In this document: positions 33,350 to 43,962 of the stretch, in pieces | How positions within the stretch are numbered: the stretch's first letter is position 1 | Layout: every line of letters begins with the position of its first letter | DNA from: Branchiostoma floridae | Taxonomy: Eukaryota > Chordata > Leptocardii > Amphioxiformes > Branchiostomatidae | Assembly (NCBI RefSeq): GCF_000003815.2 | Contig: NC_049995.1 | Coordinates: 18,270,468 to 18,316,784 of the forward strand | Length of the DNA stretch: 46,317 nt | Reading direction: 5' to 3' | Made by a program: the position numbers and the translations under genes | The notes under the pieces: generated by a model | Told to the model about the DNA's origin: nothing | Databases searched by the model: none | Seen by the model: only the letters and a program-made list of their open reading frames with translations

Positions 33350-33700
33350 TCATCGACTGTTGAGAGTTTGTTCTGTCCATCAATCATTAACACGTCACGC
33401 GGACGTACCGAGGGGCGGGACAGAGATCAGGACACTGATAGGTCCTCGTCACAAATAACATACTAACATGTGCATGCTCATCTTCATAATTTTTCATGAT
33501 TATAACTTATGTACATTTCAGCTGTATAAAGACAGTTTGGCACGCCCGCACAGCTATCCCTTCAAATATAATTATAACGTAGCTCAGAAGAAAACAATGT
33601 GACCATTATCAGGTAACCCAGCATTGAGGGTTTGTTCAATAATCATGAACAAGTCACGCGGACCTGCTGAAGGGGCGGAGTTAGAGATCTTGATACCGAT
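33350..33700 (+). repeat. Dyad array, units five and six
   Basis: Continues the family at 30390-31410. Dyads lie at 33391-33407 (one mismatch) and 33650-33666 (degenerate), 259 bp apart. Together with the block at 34131-34665 it repeats the order array-then-segment seen at 30.4-32.3 kb, so the whole 1.5-2 kb unit was duplicated. Confidence 0.7.
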
Positions 33701-34130
33701 AGATGCTAAAAACTCTATAAATCTATAATCAAAAGGAAGAGAAGATGATTGGTGACAATCAAACTCATAATGAACACGAGAGCACACAAGGGAAGTGCAA
33801 CAAGAGCAGGTGACAAACTGTCTTGTCTCTGTCAGCAGGGCCAGTCCTTTGAAGCAGTCCCAGGCTAGTTGTGCAGCTCTAGCTGTGCGTGCTGAACAGT
33901 CAGACCAATAAAACAATAAATCATGTTTTTGAAAATTGTGATTTAAGAGCAACCTACCCACGTAACTTGACACCATTTTTTTGTTTACATACAGTAATCT
34001 GTTGCAGTATAGTCTCCAAATAAGGAAACCTGAAATTTCGTATCGTGTTATTCCTTGTATATAAGGTGTTACACCGTGAAGCGCAGTCAAAGTCTCATAG
34101 ACCCAAAACCCTTTTCATGTCATTGACCTA
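33701..34130. other. No gene seen
   Basis: A minus-strand open frame spans 33584-34090 from a non-ATG codon. It overlaps the dyad repeat and has no recognisable motif, so I do not call it. Confidence 0.35.
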
Positions 34131-34665
34131 AAACGGCCAACTAGTTTAAGCGAACATTTCTCACCTGTACTGGGAAAACTCACCTGTGTGAAGTTACGTT
34201 AAGACGGACTCCTTAAGTGTTAGACTGATTCTTCAAGACAGACTTGCTCAGATGCCTCCTGTCCGGACACTGATATACCAGTAAACGTGGCAGTTGGAAA
34301 CCAACTCGGTACCCGTTAGACTTTGATCATGGCTGCTGGGTAATGTCGGGAGGGCGGATGCAGCTACTCGCCTAGCGGATATTACCTGCACTACAGGAAC
34401 CAGCGTCTCCGGTCTGTTGACTGAAATACCAGTAACATAGCAGGTTTTTAGCTAACTCTGTATTCGTTGGACTTTGATGCCGACCGCTGACGTCTGATTA
34501 CGAAGTTTTACCCGTTAGTGACGAAAATGGACATGATAAGGGTAAAGGTTGTTAATACTTGTTGGGCGTCGCCGTACATATGTGACTTACAAAACAGGTG
34601 AATTTGGTTCTACTGAAAAGCCCATCCGTGTGGTACCAGGGGTATCCGCTAGGTGTAAAGCTGCA
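34131..34665 (+). repeat. Segmental duplication, copy 2
   Basis: Diverged direct copy of 31691-32280 (shared CTCGGTACCCGTTAGACTTT, ACATAGCAGGTTTTTAGC, AAGTTTTACCC, AGGGTAAAGGTTGTTA). A third, short fragment of its right end is at 25669-25752. Confidence 0.65.
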
Positions 34666-37600
34666 TCAGGACATCTCGAAATAAACCAACGGCGACATCT
34701 TCCCTCCCAACATCTGCTTGGAGATGAAATAGTGGCACCATTCTCACAACAGGATCCAAATGCCGACAATTTGTTATTTAACACTTGTTATTCCTCTCTC
34801 AAAGATGTCCTGCAATGTTCAAACAATGCAGCTTCATATACAGATAGTTCACGGTGTTCTTTAAGAACCTCCTTGGTCGTCATTGCAGGTCTGACTCTCG
34901 TTGGTATGCTGCAGAATCGCATTGTTTACCTGTACAGAAGGCATGCAGTTTGAACATTAACCGCTGGGCGTCTTTGTGAGATAATGTGTGTCTATTTGAA
35001 TGTTATTCATTGGCGTTCAATAGGAATTGAAAACGTGGTTGGCACTTTTCATAAACAGAACACACTGCTTGAAAAGCCGAGTTTACGTGGTGGAAACTCC
35101 TGGGCATGCACCCAGAAACTCGAAATGGTCGGGCATTCACGGTACGTATCATACCGGACAGACTGTCTGTCCGGGCAACTGGCACACCCGAGGATGCACG
35201 GAAACGAACCACGTCGTGCCCGGGACGTGTATAAGGCCCGAACGTTCCCGCTCATTTAGCCGCTATACTTCTCTATATACCCGGACACCCCACACTTTTG
35301 CCGTGCCGCATGGTAGCTCCATGCATAAATTACCGGGCAATTATCACCTAATTATCTACCTCGACAAGAGCGCGTTCATTACACCCTTTGTCATTAAAAA
35401 GAGTGTTGTTTTACCACACCTGCCGACCTAGGATTACCCCCCTTCCCATGTAGATTTGTATAAGTTTCCTTTATTCTTTCAAAATGTGTATTAACTTTGC
35501 TTTTTGTTTTATTTTTAACTATTTTGGACTGCTCCTGGTGGGCTCCGTCGCTCTTTTCGCTTTCAAATATATGTCGGTCTGCTGCCATAGGTCCGGGTCA
35601 TCACTATTTTCATAAGCAGTCGCCCAACTAACTGTATGGTCGCTTCCAATTTGATAACATAAACTCCTGTAGATCTCTCGATTTCTGCATTGCTGCTCTC
35701 ACAAATTATGTTGTCCAGGCGGTCTTCTACACAAACCGATGCTAGTCAGGAGCACGGGCTTGTAAAGTTCACATAACAGTAGTACTCAGTATTCAATCCA
35801 TCGTGAAACGGCAGCAGCTAGCCCTTCTCGCGTTCGACGTAGTGACAAAGACCTTTCTTGCTGAAACTCAAACCACACAAAACAACAGCTGGGCTCTTCG
35901 GTGCACCGGTTGTTACCCTTCTAAACAGAACTATGTCCCATGGCGTTGGTAGTTGGATGCAATTCCACAGCAAGATGGTGTCCGATCTTGACGTAGAGTA
36001 TTTCCAAGCTCTCATTGTTCACTGGCCGTGGGGCCGTCTGGCGTGCATACAAAGATTTTGCTATAGGGATAGGAGCTGGGTGAAAGCACTACTTTACAGA
36101 AACAAGGTCATCTCCGAATGCCAACTGAAAGATGGGATTGAAAGATTTGAAAATCGTAACACGTGTGCTGATTGGTCTACCCAACTGCTATGTGGAATAC
36201 AATTGGCTGCGATTTATGCGTATTTGCATATAGACGGACAAAGTAAGCTCAGAATTCAGCTTATAATATATATTGTCACATGGTCGCAATTCACAGACAG
36301 TCAAACAATACAGTTAGTCAAACAATACCCACACGGTATTAGGTGGCAAAGTGCAGCTGTAATTGTTTACGGTTTCAGACATCACTTTGATAATAAACGT
36401 AACGTTTACTCTATCCTACAACAATAGTGAACTATATTAACCTCCTTGGTCCAACTAGCATTATCACAAAGCATAAAGACGTTACGAATACGAGGGCCCC
36501 GACGTGCGAGGTTATCAACTTCCCTGCCACAAAAAAATTGTTTGTCGTACAATGCTTCTATATATACATGTATTACTTTCATGCATATCCTAACAAAGAA
36601 CACATTCAATTATCTACCCTACGCGTCATGCGTGTGTGTTTTCTGTTAAACCAAGGGGACCCATTCTTAGGCTCCTTTTAACCTCCTTTAAGTATCTTGA
36701 AAATCTTTATTACATACTATTTGTATGTCTTATTTTCTTGTTCACTAACATGAGCTTGTCGTGTATCGTTATATATCATAAATAAACCTATCACAGAAGT
36801 TCTTATGTTTTTCTAACCTCCATAGGCTTTGATAGAAATTGTTTGCGTTCGCAGAAATCCTTCCAACAAATAAAATAATCATTTAACTACACCCTGTGTC
36901 TGGCCGGATAGCTAAACAATCAGAACGGTACCATAACATCAACCTGTACATTTAGTTTCAATATATGTGTATGCAATATTTTTTTTTGGGGGGGGGGTTT
37001 GTAGCCAGTAAGTCAGGCGTGTCGCGATCGCGTACCGATGCCATGTATCCAGAACAAAACATTGCATGTGTATTGGGGGGGGGGGGGTGCGTTCAGGGGA
37101 AAAAGGCAGTTTATTAACGTCTGTTTCTTTCTAAAATACTGTAGCGTGTAGATTTTCATCCATGGGTATCCCAATCCCAAAAGTTAAACAGACTTGCAAA
37201 TTTACTGTAAGATGCTACTGCCGTATCGGACATTATTTACAGAATTAGAACGTGCGTGTTTAGAACCAGTAACGCGCCTTTTCCCGGCACGATCAGTAAA
37301 TAAGCAAACGGACCAGAATGTTACGAAATAGACATTTTCAACTGTCAAACATTTTGTTGCACTGTAATATCTTATCATCCATGCAGCATGAGCAAACTTT
37401 GAAATTTCTCTGCGGTACCGTAAGTTGAATATACACACGTTAAAATGTTATCAGGATCATAAGCTTTTTTAATACAAGAAATAAGATACAGAGAAAGAAA
37501 TTTGTCGTTTCTTTATTCTATGGATACTTTTATACTGTTTTCAGTACCATTTTCTTAAAAAAAAACATTGATAGCAATTATCACTTGAATACACACTACC

Positions 37601-37800
37601 CCTTCACTGAACCACTTCTCAAGACACGCCGCGTGTGCGGGTACCGCGAACTACCGGACATGGCCATGTCCGGCAATGATTGGGGATATTCGGCACCGGA
37701 CACACCGTGGCTAGAAATTCGTTTATACGACCCGGACATGTCAAGTTCCACGGTAGTGTAAGAAACCAAAAATTGCCAGAAATTCTTGTTTTAGTGCAGT
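34666..37800. other. Mostly featureless intergenic DNA
   Basis: The longest open frame starts at ATG 35933 and ends at 36427 (plus, 164 codons). It has no motif I recognise and a chance-like composition. Palindromes built on CCGGACA lie at 35154-35174 and 37654-37673 (see findings). Long G runs are at about 36988-36998 and 37075-37087. Nothing else is supported. Confidence 0.4.
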
Positions 37801-39258
37801 GACACAAATAACCATAATCATTTCATGCATAGAAAGTATGACTTTTATTGGATCAAAACATATTATGGCATCTAAGGTATCCTATATATAAGGTATCCTA
37901 TTGAATTAACAAGTCAAGAGATTCAAACGCTGATACCAAAGACATGTTATTGCAATCTTTAGACACGGTGTAGTGGCCTGCATTAAGTATCTAGCATCTA
38001 GTACCTCTGTTTGGATACTGGTTATCTTTAGCTAAGTCATGACGTCACCACAGTCTGTAAGGCAATCGCCATGTTCCCAACCTTCCATCCGTCTTCTCAA
38101 AGTTAATTAACCCTCTAACACCCGAGTGGGGTCCATTTGGACCCCAGGCGTAAATTTTGAAGTACCATTTGAACATTTTTAATCTGAAGAAAAAATCCTT
38201 CCGTGACTTTGTCAGCCAAAATCTTTTATACCTTCTCCGAAGTTTTTACGAAGATTGGTACAAAACTGTGGAAGCTATAAAGAAAGTCCGTGATCAGTCC
38301 GTCTGGGGTCCAAACGGACCCCAGCAAAAAAGTGCAGCTTTTGAAACAAACTTTTGAGTCTTTTGAATCAACTCTAGCCCAGTCAGGACCTGTGGGTCCA
38401 GACCTCTCCCCAGTCTCTCCAGTGTACTACCCAGGGACACTGTGACTACTCCCTAACTACTTATCGTATCACTACCAAAATTTCAGAGGGTAATGAACAT
38501 GTAAAATTCAATCATCGAAAAAACTTCTGTGTCATCACCATATAGAATGACGATATTATGACGTCATTTAGTGACTAAGGGCGGCCATCTTGGATTTTGA
38601 CAAATGACGTCATGAAATTAGCATAAATTATAGATTTTGAATCATGAAAATAGCATTGAATTTCATAGAAAATTATTGTTGTAAGAAAACAAGCATTGTT
38701 TACCAAGAAAACCTTGTTTAAATCGAAATTGGCAAATGTTGGCAAAAATATGCCTGTCATAATTCCGTTGCCATGGCAACCCCAATTAAAGATAAATTTA
38801 CTTTATTGACAAAAAAAATTTCCTAACAATATTTTGTGATAAATTACCAAGTTTCCTAGCTTTAGCACCAGCCGTTCATGAGTTATGCGACATAAAGGTT
38901 GCTGAGGGCCTCAAAATTCGCCTCTCTTGTCAGAACAGGTTTAGTGCAAAAGATGGTCCTTCTGATCTTTTGCATAAATTATGATAATAAGGTGAAATAA
39001 GCAACACCTTAACATGTCGAAATATTCCTCTTACATTGACGAAGCAATGTATGTACAATGATCACCGATAGGAATTGGAACTGAGATTTTATGAGCAAAA
39101 CATTTTGGGGTCCGTTTGGACCCCACTCGGTCATTTTAGTCGCAAAAAAGGTCGGGTGCTTGAGGGTTAAAGGAATCCACGGCCATGTAGGACCCTTTAA
39201 GTGTACAAGGCAATATTCAATTGATCAGTCATTCTTCTGTCAGCGCCTCCGTCTACTG
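37801..39258 (+). repeat. NHL-flanking repeat, copy 2, interrupted
   Basis: Left part 37801-38106 carries CATAATCATTTCATGC, TGACGTCACCACAGTCTGT (CRE at 38040) and TCGCCATGTTCC. Right part 39171-39258 carries GGAATCCACGGCCATGTAGG and CGCCTCCGTCTACTG. The two are contiguous in copies 1 and 3. The break coincides with a TTAA where a piggyBac-like element sits. Confidence 0.7.
38111..39166. mobile_element. Non-autonomous piggyBac-like element, 1,056 bp
   Basis: Flanked by TTAA at 38107-38110 and 39167-39170, the piggyBac target duplication. The left end CCCTCTAACACCCGAGTGGG and the reverse complement of the right end (CCCTCAAGCACCCGAC) match as short terminal repeats of the CCCT class. An 18-bp palindrome GGGGTCC-NNNN-GGACCCC occurs near both ends (38128 and 39108) and again at 38304, probably transposase-binding or hairpin sites. 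No transposase frame is present. The host sequence is contiguous in its paralogues, which proves insertion. A second TTAA (38103-38106) abuts the left one. Confidence 0.85.
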
Positions 39259-39299
39259 TATATATACTCTTACCTACCCAACATATTCCCATGGTTTCC

Positions 39300-39640
39300 A
39301 GACACCATTAAAAGACTGCAGGTACCAAAACACCTGGTATCTCAACTGTGCAAACGTGCACACGAGGGAAGAGACACTTAATACCGCTGCCATTTCGCAG
39401 CAACTCAAGGCCTACGCAATGAGGACCGAAGTTATAAAGGCATACACAGTTCTTTGAAAACTCTGACCAAGGCACGATAAACAGACGGCCCTCCCTCGTT
39501 ATATGTGAGACTTTTCGCAAGTTTCTTTTAACAGTGTAAAAGTTAGACTAAGGTAACTAAACCTCGCACCGCAAAGTACCTACTTCTTTGCCATTTCACT
39601 GCAACTCAACAGAAACACCCACATTATCATGATTTATGTT
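39300..39640 (+). repeat. Outlying copies of the 12-13.5 kb tandem repeat
   Basis: Shares GCAACTCAAGGCCTACGCAA, ATACACAGTTCTTTGAAAAC, GACCAAGGCA and CAACTCAACAGAAACACC with units at 12060-13560. This confirms a dispersed family. There is no coding content. Confidence 0.45.
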
Positions 39641-39689
39641 ATAGAACCATACACATGTGTATTGAATGTTATTCCTTTGGCCGCGTAAT

Positions 39690-40180
39690 TTTGTAGCGAG
39701 TTAAATAGGGGTTAAAGTCATGATTGGTATACCGATGTTATGATATTTCAGAACCACAAAGAACCATGATCATTTCATACAAAGAAAGCATAGCTTTAAT
39801 TGATGCAAAAATTGATGCTAAAGCAGAATTCAATTCACAAGGGATTCAACCGCTGATACCACAGATTTGTTAATGTGCAATCATTAGACATTGTATCAAG
39901 GCCTGTATTTATTATCTAATTGTTTAACTGATACGTAACTGTACAATGGTGATGTTACAGGTGAAACATGTCGCACATCGTGTCCCATTATCCGAATACT
40001 ACTGTTGGATACTCGTTATCATCGGCAAAGCCATGACGTCACCACAGTCTGTGGACGCTATCATTCTCCTCACCTTCCCTTTCGGAGTTAGAGGACTCCA
40101 TGGGCGTGTAGAGTCGACCTTTTAACTATTTACAAAGCAATAATCAGTTGATTAATCAGTGTTTTCGCCTGCTGCAAACT
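39690..40180 (+). repeat. NHL-flanking repeat, copy 3
   Basis: Contains AACCATGATCATTTCATAC, TACCACAGATTTGTTAATGTG, GGATACTCGTTATC, CRE at 40034-40041, then CGCCTGCTGC. It ends about 560 bp from the stop of the second NHL gene at 40720; a microsatellite lies between. Same side and orientation relative to the NHL exon as copy 1. Confidence 0.6.
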
Positions 40181-40580
40181 TTTACCAATCAAACACGTTT
40201 GTACTTAAGAATGAGTATGATAGTAGAACACATAGACAGTAGACTTGAGCTTTGCTAAAATAATTGCACAAAGCTCTATGTACCATCATGGCAACAGAAA
40301 GAAACGGCCGAGGATGGGATTTGCTAATGCACCATTTGGCGCGAGAGGTACTTTTTGAAGTTCCGAAAACTATGAACATGAATTATGTACTTAGATGAAT
40401 CATTATAGATATGGATAACATATTGAGCTTCCGGGAATCACCGAATCATCTGGTCTCCGTTAGAATGACTGACGCCCGATTGCTGAGAACACGTGACCTT
40501 CCGAGAGTGTGGCCTGAATGATGGGTCAAAGGTCATTGGAAGTAGGTCCCTCGCCCCTATCCATTCCTTCCTCAGTCACC

Positions 40581-40581
40581 A

Positions 40582-40665
<84 letters not shown>
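40581..40665 (+). repeat. (AT)n(AG)n microsatellite
   Basis: An almost pure AT run at 40581-40630 (one C interruption) followed by AG at 40631-40665, about 55 bp from the NHL stop codon. Confidence 0.95.
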
Positions 40666-40668
<3 letters not shown>

Positions 40669-40719
40669 CAGAACTGGTTGGCTGATTGGTCCTGCCTGTT
40701 TGTGAGAGATGCTTTCCGA

Positions 40720-42167
40720 TCAGTAATTAGGAAATACAGTCACAGTTCTGTCCACCCGACTCGTCACAACCAGCTGCCCTTCCGGTCCCACAGCCAGGTA
40801 CTCCGGCTCAAACCCTGTACTGTCGGTACGGACATACTCGCCATGACGTGTGAAGATCTGAACCCTCTTATTCCTAGAGTCCGCCACGATAATATGCCCC
40901 AATCTGTTTGTACAGATGCCTCGAGGACCATTCAGCTGACCTTCACCACTTCCCAAACCTCCGAACTGGAACGGAAATTTGCCGGACTCGTCATACACGT
41001 ACACAGAGTTACTGTTGTAGTCCGACACAAGAATGTTCCCTTCCCCATCCACAGTAATGTACCTTGGGCGTTTTATCTCACCAGCCAGTGAATACCGGAC
41101 TGTCCGCACCAGGGAGCCGTCCGGACGGAACACAAGAACCTCACCTTGGTCTGCATCAGTTATCAGGACGTGGCTAGTGCGCACGTTCACTGCGATGCCA
41201 CGGAAATGATGGCTCTTCTTCAAGTCAAACCGCGCCATGGCGGTCCCGTCCGTGCTGTACTGTACAACATGGTCAGCTGATCCACCTTCTCCCACTACCC
41301 ACAGCGTGCCGTTACCGTCCATACAGACATCACGTGGCTGTATCGTATTACCCCCTGTACCCGGTACAACTGTTGGGAAGTGGCGCAGGTAAACCCCCTC
41401 TGTGCTGTGGACTTGGACTCGCCTGTTGTTGTGGTCAGTCACGAATATCTCGTTGCTAGGCGACACCACAACACCGCGAGGGTACCAGTACTCTCCAGGC
41501 TGTGTTTCTTCCCCACCAAAAGTGACCAAACCCTGTTCCTTGTCCCCAATAGAGCCAGATGGCGCTCCTTCTATCCCCGCTGCCTGTCTCTCTTGCTCGG
41601 GTGCGTTTATACCGAAAACATCCTGTCTTCTATCGCTCCGACTGTCATACCTTTCCCTTGCATCTTTCTTAGCTTCGTCAGTCGAGTCATCTCCGGAAAA
41701 TACAGTTACAGTGTGGCTTAAGCCATTGGACACAACCAGCTGCCCTTCCGGCCCCATAGCCAAGCATGCTGGCTCTGACCCAGTACTGACGGTACGGACA
41801 AACTCGCCTTGACGTGTGAAGATCTGAACCCTCTTGTTACCAGAGTCCGCTACGAGGATGTGGCCCGAGCTGTCTGTACAGATGCCGAGGGGATACTTCA
41901 GCTGACCTTCACCACTTCCCTTCCCTCCAAACTGGAACAGGAACTTCCCGAACTCGTCATACACGTATACATAGTTATTGTACCAGTCCGACACAAGAAT
42001 GTTCCCTTCCCCGTCCACAGTGACGTCCCCGGGGCGTGTCATCCCCCCAGCCCGTGGATGCCGGACTGTCCGCACCAGGGAGCCGTCCGGACGGAACACC
42101 TGAACTGCACCTTGCTCTGCTTCAGTCACGAGAATGCCTTTGTTTATTGCAATGCCGCGAAGATGAT
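40720..42167 (-). CDS. Tandem NHL-propeller gene, 3' part (split by a transposon)
   Basis: An uninterrupted frame covering four blades of a first NHL module (from HLRGIAINKG onward), a ~60-residue charged linker (DEAKKDARERYDSRSDRR ... QGLVTFGGEE), then a full second module of six blades ending VTVFPNY and TGA at 40720. Blade motifs include VTVDGEGNILVSDWYNNYVY, GICTDSSGHILVADSGNKRV and GVVVSPSNEIFVTDHNNRRV. The first blades of module one are at 46078-46317, beyond a 3.9-kb insertion; removing the insertion and one GAT restores the frame exactly (H-H-L-R-G-I-A). The linker resembles the start of exon 4 of the 27-kb gene, so the second module arose by exon duplication with loss of a stop. The N-terminal exons are off the window. 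The ATG at 42207 lies in the transposon end and is probably not a natural start. Confidence 0.85.
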
Positions 42168-42200
42168 CACGGTGGTCTAAAACAGCCTCAAAAATCCCCA
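42168..42200 (+). repeat. Left terminal inverted repeat
   Basis: 33 bp, exact reverse complement of 46042-46074. First seven bases CACGGTG; TCAAAAATC lies 13 bases further in. Confidence 0.95.
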
Positions 42201-43962
42201 TTGCCATGTGAATAGGCCGCGCCCACTATTATCACGCCTCATGCCAACTCGGACGTACCGGGCAGACCAAGGATCGGTACAAATATTTCTCAATATAACA
42301 TGCGATCTGACAATCGTACCGCAAATATAAAATATAGAGCTATTTAAGAAATGTGTTGATTCTGAGACTATGCTAAAATCAACAGCTGACATGTTAACGC
42401 TACGTCCAACCGCAGCAAATGCGTGGCATGCACTGAGGTCACTCTCGGCCGTTGAACTTTGAACTAACAAAACTCAAATCTTTCATTTACGTGTAAAACA
42501 GTACCTTACTATATTATCTAACTTTCTAGTCTGGGAAAATACGGCTACGTTCTCATATTTTGGGTGTCTAGATGATTTAAGTTTATTTTACTAATTTTGA
42601 GGTACGTTTTCTCCCATATTCCTTTTCGGTGAGAACGTACGCGCCTCCGAGCAAATTCAAAATGCCAAATGCACTATATGCTAGTCTGTCTCCTCAAGTT
42701 TAGGTCCAGAATGACACTGTTGAAAGTTGCCTATAGTTTAATGTGTGGAGGCTTTTGCCAAGTGTGGTTGTTGTGACCATTAGTCAAGTTATCACAAGTA
42801 ATGTGTAATGCTGTTTTCACTTGTCTGCAACATCAGCATCACCTGATATGTGACTCTGATTCAGTTTGAATATTATCATACTACACTGTATATATGTATA
42901 TGACAGTCTGGTTAAGCAGAAATTTCGTCCGAGGTGTCACAGAACTGAAAGATTGTATCCATTGCTGTAGTTTGACTTAAAACGGGATTCGCTGCAGCAG
43001 TTTGAGTTGAAATATTAATATCGGATCTAACTGTTCGCGTCATGTATGTATCATAATTACTTTGTGTAAATATGTTCGCTATCATAAACGTTGTATTCTT
43101 CACTACATATTTATCATTAGCAAGAATTTTGTATTGAAAGTGTTCGCTACTACATTACTTGGAGTACTTTGCTACTATTGAGCTGAATATTGTTAGCTAA
43201 CATAATATTACTATCAATTGATGTATACTTTGATGCTGTTGAGCTGCAATATGGGATCTGTGTTTTTTTGCCTTTGTGAAATCTAATGTGTAGTTCATTG
43301 ATTGAACTGAAATGTTGCATTATTGGATTGTTTGCTACAGTGCTTTAAGCCATATGTTATGATGAAGACATCTACAAATGAATACTAAAACTGTAATTAT
43401 TTAAGTAAATTTTGATGTTCAAGGAAAATATTTCCAAATGCTAACTTGTATAGGTGTACACAGTCTCTGTTTTATATTTGTACAAAGCAGAACTTCAAAA
43501 CCTGTCAACAATACTCCCTACCATAGCTCTTACTGTACCTCTTGTTATACTATACTTATAGTTTAAAACTTTCATGAATAAATGAATGAAGATTTGAAAA
43601 CAACTGTTCAATTGTCTGACCTTTATTGAATAAATGAACACCTTTCATTCACTACAAATTGAACGACCATTCGCTACGTTGGTAGACAACCAGACTCCTC
43701 CAAACAACAGAATATTGCTCATAAGTACACTACAACTAGACCATGTTTAATCAAGGACGAAATGTTTAGCTACATAATGTCGACTAAAAAGTAAAAATGT
43801 ACTGGAAATGCTCTGCCAATCTGTTTACACAAGTTTTAAAAAGAGAGAAGAGACTGTAGATTCTAGATGGTATGACCTCTTTACACCTATACTTTAGTTC
43901 AATGATCTAACTCAATGCATCTAGCCTATATATTTCACGGGACGGTTCAAAAAGTTCTAGTT
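42201..43962. other. Left interior of the transposon; no gene seen
   Basis: AT-rich. A minus-strand AATAAA (TTTATT at 43622-43627) fits as the poly(A) signal of the passenger gene. Degenerate GAGCTGAAT/GAGCTGCAAT phrases recur around 43180-43250. A minus-strand frame at 42177-42470 overlaps the TIR and has no recognisable motif. Confidence 0.45.

Noticed and set aside
35933-36427. 164-codon plus-strand open frame
   Set aside because: No motif, paralogue or splice context; plausible by chance in a window this size.
42177-42470. 97-codon minus-strand frame at the left end of the transposon
   Set aside because: Overlaps the TIR, has no recognisable motif and lacks splice support.
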